Part shown: positions 49,826-61,528 of the stretch, piece by piece
How the letters are laid out: every line of letters starts with the position of its first letter
How positions within the stretch are numbered: the first letter of the stretch is position 1
DNA from: Rhabditoides inermis
Taxonomy: Eukaryota; Nematoda; Chromadorea; Rhabditida; Rhabditidae
Assembly (NCBI GenBank): GCA_963966185.1
Contig: CAWZYM010000331.1
Span: forward strand, 1,733,501 to 1,797,500
DNA length: 64,000 nucleotides
Direction of reading: 5' to 3'
Translations under genes and position numbers: made by a program
The notes under the pieces: generated by a model
Told to the model about the DNA's origin: nothing
Seen by the model: the letters and a program-made list of their open reading frames with translations, nothing else
Databases searched by the model: none

Positions 49826-52471
49826 CTATCCCATGACCACCTTGCCCGTGTCCTCCTTTCCAGCACGCTTCGGCTTGCCCACAGTAAACGGAATGTAGCG
49901 GTACTTGATCATGTGCTGCAAACAAATCACATTCATTACACCAACTCCATATTACCAATCAATCATCAATGAACAAGGATATTGTTAGGAATATATGCAA
50001 GGGTGTATGCTAACTTGATATAACAATCAATCATCGCACACCAGCTTCCAACTAATAAGGATAATGTTTATCGGAAATCCTATCCCCAAGTCCACAATTT
50101 CTTCTAGAATGAATTTGAATACGTATATACAGTAAGCGTTTACGTAAGAATAAGGGCATAAGGCCACCCGGCCGCAATTTATTTTTCATTAGCTAAGTAA
50201 TTTATGCATTCAGACACAGAGCACAAACTTCAGAAACAAAGCTGGTGTCGGGTGTTCTAAAAGCTTTTTTTTTAAGTTTTCACGTATTTTGCAGAAGCAA
50301 ATTCATAAAATAAAAAAAAAATATAATTAGAATTTCTAATTGCTATTACTCACATTGCGCATGACCATGTGGAAAGAAAACGCGGAAAAATATGACAAGC
50401 TAAAACATCTGGAGCGGTAGTGAGGTGAAATTTATATAGATGAAATTACAATTGAGAATTAAGGTGTCATAGTTCACATACATAGTATAGTGTACGTGCT
50501 TCCCTATTCATTGCATAAACTGACAGCTGTTCGGAAAAAAGTGAATAACTGCACAATAAATATATTTCACATTATGATCAAACGCTAGACGCTATTAAAC
50601 ATTTTACTAATCAATAGTTTCAACACGTCCACGTAATATCGAGGTTTCAATGATTGATCTTGATCTAAATCGCGAAACAATTCCCCTATACTACAAATCA
50701 AGTCCTGAATTTTATACGCGCAAACAACAAAAAACAACAACAACGCACCATGATCTGTCTCTTCATGGTGAGGCAGAAGAGGACGATGAAGTACATGACG
50801 AGGATGGGCCAGAAGACGGGCACGTCGAAGGCCTCGAAGAAGGTGCACACCCACGCAATCATCGTCGCCTTCATAGTGGAGTGCCTGGAATAGCAATACA
50901 GAATACAGTCATTCATCAGTATCAGCCTTCAGCCAACCAACAAATATCGTTGTTTCAGTTCCCTTTCATACATAACTTACAACACAATGCTCCAGTATTC
51001 AGCTTCTTTTCATACATGTTGCATGTAACATGTATGTTACTTTCATCTTTAAATGTTCAATTCAAAATGCATACACGCAGTAATCATTACATTAAAAATT
51101 CCAACTAGTATGTACCTATCCTATGACACATATAATTTCGGGTTCGATGTTCAATGTTTTCAATTCAACAATCTTGAATTTTCGTTCAGTTCTTCAACGC
51201 ATCTCGGTGAAGAGAAGCTAATCTGGCATTTCATAACGTGTGAGAACCGTGACCGTCACTATCTCACTATTCTCCATTCAATTTCATAAGCCACAGAAAC
51301 CAGTCACCGTAATACCAGTTTACTCGCAACATGAGACTAGAATGAGGTGATTTTCATAAAAAAAAATTCACTTTCCCTATCAATTGCAATACGGTGACTC
51401 CTAGACACCTCCTTTGCACTAAACACATTCGCTTGTTTATATTCAACGCTCGGCAAGAGATTAGAATCTCGCCAGAAACAACGCATACGCATAGTGCAGC
51501 GGATCAAAACAATACACACAATGTACACGGCCACCAAAAATGTCAATTACTACTTACAATATCACAAAATAAATATTCAAAACCACATTAACTAATATAT
51601 AAACCTTGTAAATGTGCGTACCAGAACTTGAACTCGGGGAGGCGGCGCATGAACGGGCGGAACTCGTCGTTCGTCTGCGACGGCAGCACCGGGCCGTCGT
51701 CATCGTCGTCGTACCTGCAACACCACGACTACATTACTACATACTTTTCCAGAAGTTGTTATTGGTACATGGTACTTATTACTGTAACTGTTCACGAGTT
51801 CATTTGAAACTGAGTGAACTGTTTAGAATATTTTCACCCAGAAACAACTTCAATTACGTGACAAACATCACATAATCATGATCGAAGGTAGTCAAACAAT
51901 ACCTACAGGAAGAGAAGGTTGATAAAACATGACGACCAGTGTTCAAAACTTCGCAAACAAATAAAAAAGAGAGGTGCAAGCGTGCAAGAGAATCCCATCA
52001 TTCGAAACGGCAGATAATCAATGAAAAAAATCAATAAAACACTCACTCGAGGGCGGGATCGATGGACGGCGAGAGGAAGAGGAGAAACATGTTCAGGTAG
52101 TAGATCGCCACCGCATACGTCACAATGTAGAAACCCTGCAATCAATCGATAAACAAAATATCATCACATATTAAATCGTATCAATCGATACCTGGACAAA
52201 GTAGATCCTGGCAAGGAAGGAGAGAATGAACAGGCCGGCGATCGCCCATCGCACAGCGTGGAACGGGGTGAGCTTGTCGAGGTAGTACTGGTACTTCTGC
52301 ACGAATAAACAGGTAAACAAAGGTGTACACAAATAAACAATTAAACGAAGGTGTAAACAAATTAATATATGCATAAGTACATAATAAATGATTAAACAAA
52401 GACCGTACCACTTCGAGGGAAGAGAAGAAGCGGGAGACGACTCCGGGACGATCGCGCAAATCGTCTTCCAT
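49826..52471 (-). CDS. rer1: RER1, Golgi-to-ER retrieval receptor (191 aa)
   Basis: Returns ER membrane proteins and unassembled subunits from the cis-Golgi by recognising polar residues in their TM segments. Exons 52471-52409, 52296-52192, 52135-52047, 51714-51622, 50884-50749 and 49915-49826 close at 191 codons, close to the 196 of the human protein. Recognisable blocks in order: [13 protein letters not shown] before TM1, [31 protein letters not shown], the acidic [54 protein letters not shown] and the cytosolic [17 protein letters not shown]. Four TM segments fit the family. The ATG at 52471 is 25 nt after a TTTCTAG acceptor (52497), which may be a trans-splice site. The gene is divergent from TBL2. 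Confidence 0.98.
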
Positions 52472-53087
52472 CGCAACCAATGAGGCAACTACCTAGAAAA
52501 AAAAGATGGTGAAATCAGGCGATAGCGACACGTCGACAGCTAATCAAAACATGACGCGAAATGACTAATAAAGAAGACAAGATTATTCGAAACGAAGTGA
52601 GTTGGAACGGCTGCGATGAATAGCCGCGATAGGGATGAGCAGGGATGGCAGTGGATGTGCGAACAGGTTTCGCGGCTAGCATTGCAAGTACAAAGTAGAA
52701 TAGAAATCGGCAACGAATCGATTGAAATCGCGCGAGCCGAATGGGGGTTTGACCACGTCATAAATCGGAGAACACTCGCGATAGCAACGCGCCGTGCGCG
52801 AGTCGTGGTTTCGTGCCGGGACCATTCATGAACTCATTGGAAAACTCGGATTTTTGCAGTGTTGCATAGTATTGATACATTTATTTATGTTTGTATGAAT
52901 GTCTATGAATATTGTCTATTGATATAGGTAAAATACAATAAAACATAAACACAAAACCGTCTAGTTAGATTTGAACCAGAAATGTAATTTATTCGTCAAC
53001 AGTATTTTCCGTTGTGAAAAATACGAATGCTTTGTTTTTTATTTGTTTTCTTTTTTTCGCTGTTGTTGCTCACTGTCACCATTGAAG
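52472..53087. promoter_or_regulatory. Divergent RER1/TBL2 promoter region
   Basis: 616 bp separate the two ATGs, with genes pointing outward. No canonical element stands out. The RER1 side contains GC-richer DNA (52560-52830) and the TBL2 side is AT-rich. A shared or bidirectional promoter is inferred from arrangement only. Confidence 0.55.
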
Positions 53088-56000
53088 ATGTTGGACATCG
53101 AGTCGATGGACATGTCGACGTTGATCGCGGCGTTCGTCGGCTTCGTCGCCGTCGTCGTCAGCGGCCTGATCTGGCTGAGGAAGGAGGCGCGCCACGGCGA
53201 GAAGCTCGCCGCCAAGGAGCGCGAGATGCACAGGTACTTTTGTGTCTTGTTTTTTTTGTGAATATTTTTGAATACTGAATATTGATTTTTTTTTAATGGT
53301 ACTTTGTTTTTGATTTTTTTTGCATGTGAATGTGTAATATGTTGATGTTCAGTTCGGTGGAGGAGGTGGAAGAGGAGCAGCCGGAGGAGGAGGAGAAGAA
53401 GAGCCGCATCCCCAAGGCCACCAAGGGAAGGAAGAACGACCGCTGGGGCGCCAAGGTCAGCCGTCTTAGTTACCGTATACCGACTACCATCTACCGTACC
53501 CATTTCCAGCCCAAGGAGGCGGTGTACGAGCACCCGTGGCTGTTGACGACGCTGAAGGGCCACAGCGTCGACATCGGCGACGTGGCGTTCGCGCAGGACG
53601 GCAAGCGATTCGTCTCCGTCTCCGCCGACTCCAGCCTCATCCTCTGGGACGTCAGGGTGAGTGGGACAGGGGAGAGGGCGGGAACTGTAGGTCCATTTGT
53701 CATTGCCAAAGGTCTATTTTCTGATTCGAAATGATTAAATACAAAAAAACCAAACGAATTGAAAGTAATCGTAACTCCGGGTACAACGACGATAGATAGC
53801 TCAAATTGAAATATGTTGTAGCCAACATACATACACATCTGTAAGCTAACGTAGTAAGGTGTGAAATAGGTCCTCTTCGAAAAAGCATCTTCCACTCGGG
53901 AGCAAAAAAAGACAGAACCACTGAACTAAAAGAAAAATACCCTCTGCATCTGTATGTGTTCCTTGCAGGACTTCTCCTCCCGCGAGCACAAGTCTGTCCG
54001 CGCGGTGCTCGAGTTCGACACGGCCACCCGCGTCGCATTCGCCCCCGACTCTCGATCAGTCGTCATGAGCGTCAAGAGGGACAACAAGGTGCGGGCGTTG
54101 GTATTCATAGAGTGGAGAGTGTACTGTATTCTATATTACTTTATTCTCAGACGTTGGGTACTGGTACAGGGTACAATGCTGCATTTGGATCGTTACCGGG
54201 GTAATAACACATTCTGAAACCTATTACCCATGGTGCCGGAACACTTCATCTGCTATGTACCTTGAAGTGTACTGTATTCTATATTTCTGCATTATTACAA
54301 ATACGTTAGGTGCTTCACAAAGTAGCCTATTATGCATGGTTACCATGCTCATGATCCCGGCGGGATTGATGAGTGAATAATGGACTCAACCGACTCTTTC
54401 CAGCTCATCATCTACTCTCTATCTGTCATACTATATTCCCATACTTACCATGTCTAGTGATTTTGGACTTGCAGTGAAAGTGATTAGATAAAACGTGATT
54501 TTTTCCAGCTCATCGTCTACTCTCTGTCTTGTAGTTGTCGATCTGGAAATAGTCGTAATTTCAAAGTTTCTCTCTTTATATGATGTTTTGGAACGGTCTG
54601 CTTTAATGGAGTTGTCTTTCCAGCTCATCGTCTACTCGCTGTCGAAGCGCCCCGACACTGGCGCGCTCCGTTTCTCACCCGTCGACTCTGTCGCCTACCC
54701 GCCCATCCACCACCTGGACATTGCCCATGTCGGCATCAGCAGCACCGGTCAGTCTCGTTGTGTTTTGTAGTTTCTTCGTGACGATTTTGTGGTTTTCTGG
54801 ATGTTATAAGTTTCACGTGCACTATGCAATGCTAGTATGATATGTGTGTGCAATTCCTGATGTTTATCGAACAATGTTCTTCCAGGCAAGTTTGTGATGT
54901 CCGCTTCGCCCGATTGCAAGGTGGTCATCTACAGTCTGCGTGGAGAGGTGCGTGTGTGGATTGGGGATGAAAAAGAGGAGCTTCCTGCTTCTCGATTACA
55001 GTTTCTTCCTCATTGTGGCTATGAGTTTGGCGTGAAACATGTATCGGTGTTTCGATCGCCAATGTTTATGGAACTGTTTTGAGGTGCTGAAGACGCTGGA
55101 ACCGAAGATGAACACGCTGTTCTGCGCGGTCGTCTCGCCCGATGGACGATTCGTCGCCGTGTCCGGATTCACACCTGACGTGCAGGTGTATGAGGTAGGG
55201 GGAGGGAGAAGAGGGAGAGAGAGAGAAAGAGAGAAAGAGAGAGAGAAGAAGAGAGGGGGGGAGAGAGAGAGAGAAGGAGAGAGAAAGAGATCCCTTGCAG
55301 GTTCTCTTCTCTCGCACCGGCGAGTTCCAGGACGCCAAGAAGGCCTTCAACCTCACTGTGAGTTGATTTTTTGAAACCGTTTTTCATAATAAGAAATGTT
55401 AAGTTTTACTAACATGTTTTTGTTCATGGAGATGGATGGATGGATCTATCATGCTGTTTTGCAGGGCGCGAACTCTGGTGTGTACTGTGTGTCGGTTTCG
55501 CAGGACGCGTCGAGGATGCTCACCGTGAGCAAGGATGGAAGGTGGGAGGGGAGAGGAGAGGAGGAGGAGGGGGGAGAAGTGAGGAGGAGGAGGGAGGGTG
55601 GAAAAAGGAACGGATGAGGGGAACGGATCGGCCGAGTGTTGCGTGTTTCATTGACCAACTAATAACAGGCAACAATTTGTTTATATGGGTTTTGTTTTTC
55701 GAAGAGCAGATTCGAGATTCTGGACTAGGGGCTGGTATTGCTGCATTAACGTGAATTGCCGTCAACCTATTTCATATTTTGGTGCAACGCGTATATCACA
55801 TGATCCGCGTAAGAATCGAACGAATTTTGGGCATATGGGACCTAGGAGCTACTTATAGAGGTTTTCGAGGGTGCTCTACAAGGTGGTGTAGGTGGTTTTG
55901 GTACATTATGCAAATTTGGTCTATAAAGGGACCATGACCTCAATTCGGTTTCGGTCAGATTTTGTTCAAAATGACTTCTGAAGAGCTCTTTCGATTTGTT

Positions 56001-57772
56001 TCAACATTCTGAGACATTTTTCATATAGAATGTTTTTTTCATGAAAATCATTTTTGAAAAAGATATGATCAAGAAAATGTAAAAATGTGCATATTTCGAC
56101 TTTTCTAAAAACTTTCCTCATCGAACTAACAAAATATACCGACTACCAACATTCGATTTTACGTATGTTTATTAGTCTACATGTTTTTATCGAAAAAAAA
56201 ATAAATGTTACCTTTTTGCTCATCCAGGGCGATGAAAGTGGCTAAAATGTGAAAATCCGCATGTTTCCGCCACTTTTCAATTCTTGACCTCCGAAATAAC
56301 AAAAATCACTTTTATGTTCGTATTCTTCAATTGCCGGTATATACCACCGTGTAGAGCACCCTCGAAAACCTCTACATGCACACAAGTAGCTCCTAGGTCC
56401 CACCTCGTTCGATTCTTCCGCGAATCGTGTGATATTGTGGAAAATGCTTTGGGCCAAGACAAGAGGCATACCAAGGTTACGAAATGCTCTTCTGTCACCA
56501 TCTCTCTCTCTCTCTCGTTTCAGCTGGCGCGTGTACGCGACGGACATTCGCTACGGCGCCGGGCAAGACGCGCAGATGATCGCCAGGTGAGTATTGATTG
56601 ATCGGGTTTGGATTATTGATTGCCATTTATTTGGGTTGTTATACTACTACCGACCGATATGTAATTACTGCAAGTGTGGTTGATGGTGTTTAGAGTTGGC
56701 TGGAAACGTACTGTCTACTTATCATTTCGTATTGACAGATATTAAAGTCAGGGACTTCTTTGATACTTGGATTGGATACCTCTCATCTCTCTCTCTCCAG
56801 CGGCTCTCTTACGTTGTACTATCTCATTCCTTTCTTTCTATCTAATTTGAAAAAAAAACCTCTGGCTGATACATACTTAGCGCGGTTCTGTAGTCGATTG
56901 TGTTTGGAGTTGGCTTGAAACGTACTTTCACCTACCATATTGTTTGTGAGATATTGAAGCCAGGGACCACTTTGATCCCTCTCACCTTTCTGTTCTTGCA
57001 GCGGCCCCCTCCCTTCTCTGCGCACCTCCTCCCCCGACCACGTGCGTGCCTCTCTGTCGCCCAGCGGAGGCAGTGCAGCCATAGCCATCGGGGATGAGCT
57101 CCATCTGATCAGTGTCGACGACGTGGACAAGCACTTCGAGACGAGTGGGTTCATTGTGACCGCTGATGATTCATTAATGATTGTGGTTTGTGGTATCAGT
57201 TTATGTTTCGTTTGGCGAGGAAACGTATTGTTAATGGGACGAAAAGGAAAACACACATGCACATGTACATCCTGTCCACAAGTTGTGGACATCCCTGCCC
57301 ATATGGTGAAGTCAGTGGTATGATTGTTTCATGCTGTCTTGCACTGTTTCTCTCACGTGTACAAGGTAATACATTTGGTATGTTGCACAGTGACTGCGCT
57401 GCACCCGTCTGCCATCTCTTCCGTTCACCACTCTCCCTGCGGACAGATGATTGCGACGAGTGGAGGAAAGGTGCTGCGGGTGGTGCATAATGTGGCCGAG
57501 ATGCACAACAGGGTCGTCCGGCTGAGCAAGGTGGGGACTCTCTCTGTCTCTGTCTCTGTCTCTGTCTCTGTGTCTCTGTGTCTCTGTGTCTCTGTGTCTC
57601 TGTGTCTCTGTGTCTCTGTGTCTCTGTCTCTCTGTCTCTCTGTCTCTCTTTCTTTCTCTCTCATATGAATTCCTTCAAGTCTATTCCGACTGCGAACGGG
57701 GACGCTGCGAAGCGCCGCATTCAAGAGGAGATCGAGAAGGCGGAAAAGCAGCTGATCGACATTCAGGGATGA
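53088..57772 (+). CDS. tbl2: TBL2-type ER-anchored WD40 protein (461 aa)
   Basis: ER membrane WD-repeat protein; in mammals TBL2 binds PERK during ER stress. Exons 53088-53233, 53353-53455, 53510-53656, 53969-54088, 54624-54747, 54886-54947, 55084-55194, 55301-55357, 55465-55541, 56524-56586, 57002-57144, 57391-57530 and 57680-57772 sum to 462 codons in frame. An N-terminal TM anchor (about aa 8-29) and an acidic/basic linker precede WD repeats with TBL2-type blocks: [87 protein letters not shown] and [18 protein letters not shown]-terminal helix ([16 protein letters not shown]) matches the human tail. Exon 7 uses a TTTTGAG acceptor and the last exon TTCAAG. Introns 4 and 10 contain duplicated splice acceptors. 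Confidence 0.95.
55195..55300 (+). repeat. (GA)n-filled TBL2 intron
   Basis: The 106-bp intron is GA with G-runs from the GTAGGG donor to CCCTTGCAG. Confidence 0.9.
55786..56440. repeat. Inverted-repeat element in a TBL2 intron (family D)
   Basis: The left arm (about 55790-55900; AAGAATCGAACGA, GGGACCTAGGAGCTACT, GAGGTTTTCGAGGGTGCTCTA) is reverse-complemented at about 56335-56440. The AT-rich centre has no ORF. It lies in the intron 55542-56523. Confidence 0.85.
57535..57661 (+). repeat. TCTCTG/TCTCTGTG minisatellite intron
   Basis: The 149-bp intron 57531-57679 is almost entirely this repeat. Confidence 0.95.
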
Positions 57773-58051
57773 GTGGGTACTGTAGCCATGGGATACGGTA
57801 GCCCCCAACAGTTATTGCGCATATAATTGAATCGAGATTCTGGTTTTGGGGCGGTATTTGTTTTGTTGTCCCACTGTGAGTTGTTATCGCTCTTTCTGTG
57901 AATTGTGACACCGGTATAAGTTATGAATCTTTATCCACGAGGTTTTGTTGCTTTTTAGAGCGAAAGGGCGGTTAGCCCTGCCTGATTTTTGCACAGGTGC
58001 ACAGGCAACACCAGCACGATTCCCACTTCACACATTCAATCAACACAATGT
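57773..58051. other. Convergent spacer: TBL2 3' UTR and small-TM gene 3' end
   Basis: 280 bp. 57889-57962 recurs nearly identically at 62304-62382. No clear AATAAA on the + strand. Confidence 0.6.
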
Positions 58052-58501
58052 TTATCTCTCGGAAGAAATTAAGGAATGCACGGTGTAGCCTGCGAAACCG
58101 AGCAGGCAGAGTCCGATGAACACCTGGTTTCGCAGCTGCAGTCTGGTCTCATGCGCCTGCTTGTCTGCTAGGAACTGCAGCGTTCTGAGTCCCTTCCTGA
58201 GTTCCTGAATGTTTCTAGAAACATAATTTTTCCTGAGAGTTTCATTATGATAACATTTCATGACTTGATTTTTGATCAGAAAACAGATAGGTTTTCGTTT
58301 CTTGATGAGTAACTTCGGCTGAACTTGTGAGTTTTAGGGTAAACGTACAGAACATAAAAAAAGATAAGTACAACTCAAAATGAAAAGGATACATACCTTT
58401 TTGTGTTGTCAAGTAGTTTCGTATCTAGTGTGTATGATCTGTAATCAATAAGCAATCGCATTAAATGCATTAAAAACTAACCTCTGATATTTATGACGCA
58501 T
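58052..58501 (-). CDS. Small single-TM protein (74 aa), unidentified
   Basis: Exons 58501-58482, 58438-58397 and 58214-58052 join in frame to 74 codons. The N-terminal two-thirds is charged and helical (NIQELRKGLRTLQFLADKQ, then HETRLQLRNQ), then one hydrophobic segment (FIGLCLLGFAGYTVHSL) and a short ISSER tail, which suggests a tail-anchored or small inner-membrane protein. I do not recognise it. Splice sites are good (GTTAGT, GTATGT donors; TTACAG, TTTCTAG acceptors), and the stop is followed by a convergent TBL2 3' end. A 20-nt first coding exon makes the start less sure. Confidence 0.65.
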
Positions 58502-59049
58502 GATTTGATAATTGATTTATGCAGTTTGAACAGCAACTCAGCAACAGAAATACTAATTTGTTCAGAAGTGATAAGATTACGTTTGTATTAACTAGAGTAT
58601 CCGAGTTTATCTATCGATACGATAAGATATGGGGGAGCGTTTGATTGGGTCGAAAATGAGGGAGTAGAATATTTTATATAATGTGCTGTGAGTTGATATT
58701 AGATAGGGCGCGCAGCGCCCTCTCTTTCGGCTTAGAATAGGGCTCGCGCCAGAATTTTAAAGAAGCGATATCTAAAGGTCATGTTAGCAACAATGTGAAG
58801 TCATCCAATTTATGTCAGTTAGATTCGCACCGTTCCGTAGGTTAGATCACTGTTCGCGGTCATTTTTGTATCTCTTCTCTGAAAGAAGTTATGAGCGCTC
58901 CCCCGCGCGCACTATGCGAAAGGCTAGCGTGTCCCCGTCACGCAGACCGCCGACTTTTTCCAAAGTGCACCCAACTTGCACCCAGCGTGTAGCCCGCCTC
59001 GCCGCGGCCAACGTCTAATTCGCGCCGGGTTTGCATTGTTTTGTCACTC
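58502..59049. other. Intergenic, nothing coding seen
   Basis: Presumptive promoter side of the small-TM gene. A short GC-rich patch (GGGCGCGCAGCGCCC near 58708) resembles part of the composite repeat start at 2161. Confidence 0.4.
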
Positions 59050-59829
59050 ACGAGGAGTGTCGTTAGAGCCACACTCTCGGATCCGAACCAAATTGATAGG
59101 ATACCTTAGTTAGGACCCCAGACATCAATTTCTGGTGTTACTTTTTCCTACGCGCCATATACGTTTCCAGTACGAAAACGTACAGGGCTGGGTTTTGGCT
59201 ACCTCATTCCACCTCTGGCGGTCAAAAACCGAGCCGTTGTGGCTTAGTGGTTAGCGCATCAGTCTGTCAGACCAGAGGCTGGGGTTCGAGTCCGCGCACA
59301 TGATTTTTGTTTTGCCAGCAGTTCCTGGACTTGCATTTCTTGTTGATGGAAAAAAAACACAGATTACAAATGTTCACGCTTTGTTATAACTGTTTTCAAA
59401 CTAAACGTTTCAGCCAAAACAATATCTTAAGTGTAAAGAAACACAATATAGTTGAACGATATTGGACAAAAATGTTTTTAAAAAAGAAGAAGAACGTATT
59501 TGTAGTTACAAACAGAAGCACTTCGCAACAAAAAACTTCAAGTCCAAGTCCAGAAACTGCTGGCAAAACAAAAATCGTGTGCGCGGACTCGAACCCCAGC
59601 CTTTCGTCTGACAGACTGATGCGCTAACCACTACGCCACAACGGCTCGGTCTTTAACCGCCATAGATGAAATGAGGTAGCCAAAAAACCAGCCCTGTACG
59701 TTTTCGTACTGGAAACGTATATGGCGCGTAGGAAAAAGTAACATCAGAAATCGATGTATGGGGTCCTAACTAAGGTATCCTATCAATTTGGTTCGGATCC
59801 GAGAGTGTGGCTCTAACGACACTCCTCGT
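59050..59829. mobile_element. Foldback element with tRNA-like arms (family B, 780 bp)
   Basis: Arms of about 287 bp (59050-59336 and 59535-59829) are near-identical reverse complements starting ACGAGGAGTGTCG. Each arm contains a tRNA-gene-like block: left A box TGGCTTAGTGG (59240-59250) and B box GGTTCGAGTCC (59283-59293); right, on the minus strand, A box TGGCGTAGTGG (59638-59628) and B box GGTTCGAGTCC (59595-59585). The anticodon-loop-like CTGTCAG recalls tRNA-Asp, but no acceptor stem pairs. No ORF in the centre. Confidence 0.88.
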
Positions 59830-59916
59830 CAGGAGGGGCGCGATACCGACTGTTAGAAAACATATGTTATAACTTTGCTGCGCTACGTCATAACGCTAAT
59901 TTTAAGTCTGTAACTA

Positions 59917-60508
59917 GTGCATGGTCACGGCGCAACGACGTTGTTTCACGCGCGATTTTGTCTCGGCGTGTGGCCGTCATTCCATCACGCCACGATTTTC
60001 CCGAAATCACGCCGCGTGAAATGAACGCGCGGCAAAAGTCTCGAATTCGAGAATCCCGAAATAACGCCCGTGGTAGTTGGAGAAGTCAGAAAATCCCGAA
60101 ACAACGCCGCCGCGCGTTCATTCGGGATTGGAGAGATGAAGCGACCGGTGGGCCGTGATGATTGGAAAATTATGCAATTTGTTTCGATAATGTCACATGA
60201 TTTGTCTCATTTCTCAACCGTCTCATTTATGAGAAAGGCAATGAGGAGGCCGTGCATGGGATGCAGGCGTCTCGGAATGACGCGCAATCCCGAACTAACG
60301 CTTTCGCGAATCTCGAATGAGCGGCAGCGTGATATCACGCTTTGCCCGTCAAAAGTCCCGAAACAACGCGCGCCGGTCAGCGCGCGTGGCATGGGCGTGC
60401 AATCACGCCGCTCATTTCTCGCATTCGAGAATCCCGAATCAACGCGCCGCGTTGTCTCGTCTCGAAATGACGACGCGCGTGATCGCGCGTTGCGCCGTGA
60501 CCAGGCAC
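59917..60508. mobile_element. CG-rich palindromic MITE-like element (592 bp)
   Basis: TIRs of 21 bp with one mismatch: GTGCATGGTCACGGCGCAACG at 59917 and its inverse ending 60508. The interior repeats ATCCCGAAACAACGC-type words and ATTCGAGAATCCCGAA in both orientations. No coding capacity. Confidence 0.85.
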
Positions 60509-61437
60509 TACCTGTAACCGTAAACGCAACCATAGGGGGAAGGACGTGCTAGGGGGAAGGACGTTCTTTATTCGGGTAGTGAAACGCAATGTATGTGGGG
60601 TTTAGCACCGTCGACTGTCGACGGATCGGGCGACGGGGTCGCCTCATCTCTTGCTTGGTCTTAATCTTGGTGTCTCGGTATGCTGGTACCGGCTTGCGTG
60701 GCGAGAGCGTGGAAGATGAAAGGCAGCGACTAAACGTGGATTGAAAACTTACCTGGGCTGAATGTGCTGAAACATGCGGAAACAGACTGAAACATGGGAA
60801 AAAGGATATTACCGTAAACCAGTGGTGGGAGCGGAGAATGCAGCGCGAAATGAAGGGTACCACCCTATGATATATTATGGTTTCGATACCGCGCCTACGC
60901 AACGCTCACTGCCGGGACGCGCCGCAGCCGAGTCCTTGTGCGTGCGGTACGGTAGGGTACGGTATCCAGTGTCGAGCAGGTGTGACACGTGGTAACGACG
61001 TGCGCCGAGTGCCAGGAGTGTATAGTATGTGCCGCTGATTTCGGTACTCGTAGAGATAGATATGATAACTCGCATGCAGTACCGGCTGCACGGCATGCGT
61101 CATGGCCGTGTGCAGCGTGCGTGCAAGATGCGCAGTGAGCATGACGGTGGTATTTGAATTTGTCGTGGGCTCGTGTGAGAACAAGCCACCGGGTGGGAGG
61201 GCGGAAGGTGGCCTGTCCTTGATGCTGTGCGGGAGGGAGGGTGGAACAGCAACGCCTAGAATGGAGAATCGCCGCGCGGCCGGCCTAGCCAAGGCTAAGC
61301 CCCGCCCACTGACCACACTTACTCGCAGACAGTGCACACTAACCGCGCATTGCGTTTCCGACAGACTGAAAACACGCAAAAAACGTTTTGTGAAACGTAA
61401 CGGCAATCAGTGAATACTTGTGATCTGAGAAAGAGAG

Positions 61438-61472
<35 letters not shown>

Positions 61473-61528
61473 AGTGAGAAGTAAAGATGAGTAGTCATAA
61501 TTCAGCGTTTAAAATTTCCATGAAATTT
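60509..61528. other. Unassigned intergenic stretch
   Basis: No gene I can support. A minus-strand open stretch (60902-60549) ends near a minus-strand AATAAAG (about 60575), so an unrecognised 3' exon cannot be excluded. A (GA)n tract lies at 61440-61471. Confidence 0.4.
61440..61471 (+). repeat. (GA)n microsatellite
   Basis: Pure GA run in the intergenic region. Confidence 0.95.

Noticed and set aside
59231..59301. Candidate tRNA gene (Asp-like CTGTCAG loop)
   Set aside because: A and B boxes are good, but acceptor and anticodon stems do not pair, and it lies within an inverted-repeat element arm.
60549..60902. 117-codon minus-strand ORF ending near AATAAAG
   Set aside because: Possible 3' exon, but no family match and no upstream exon in phase was found.
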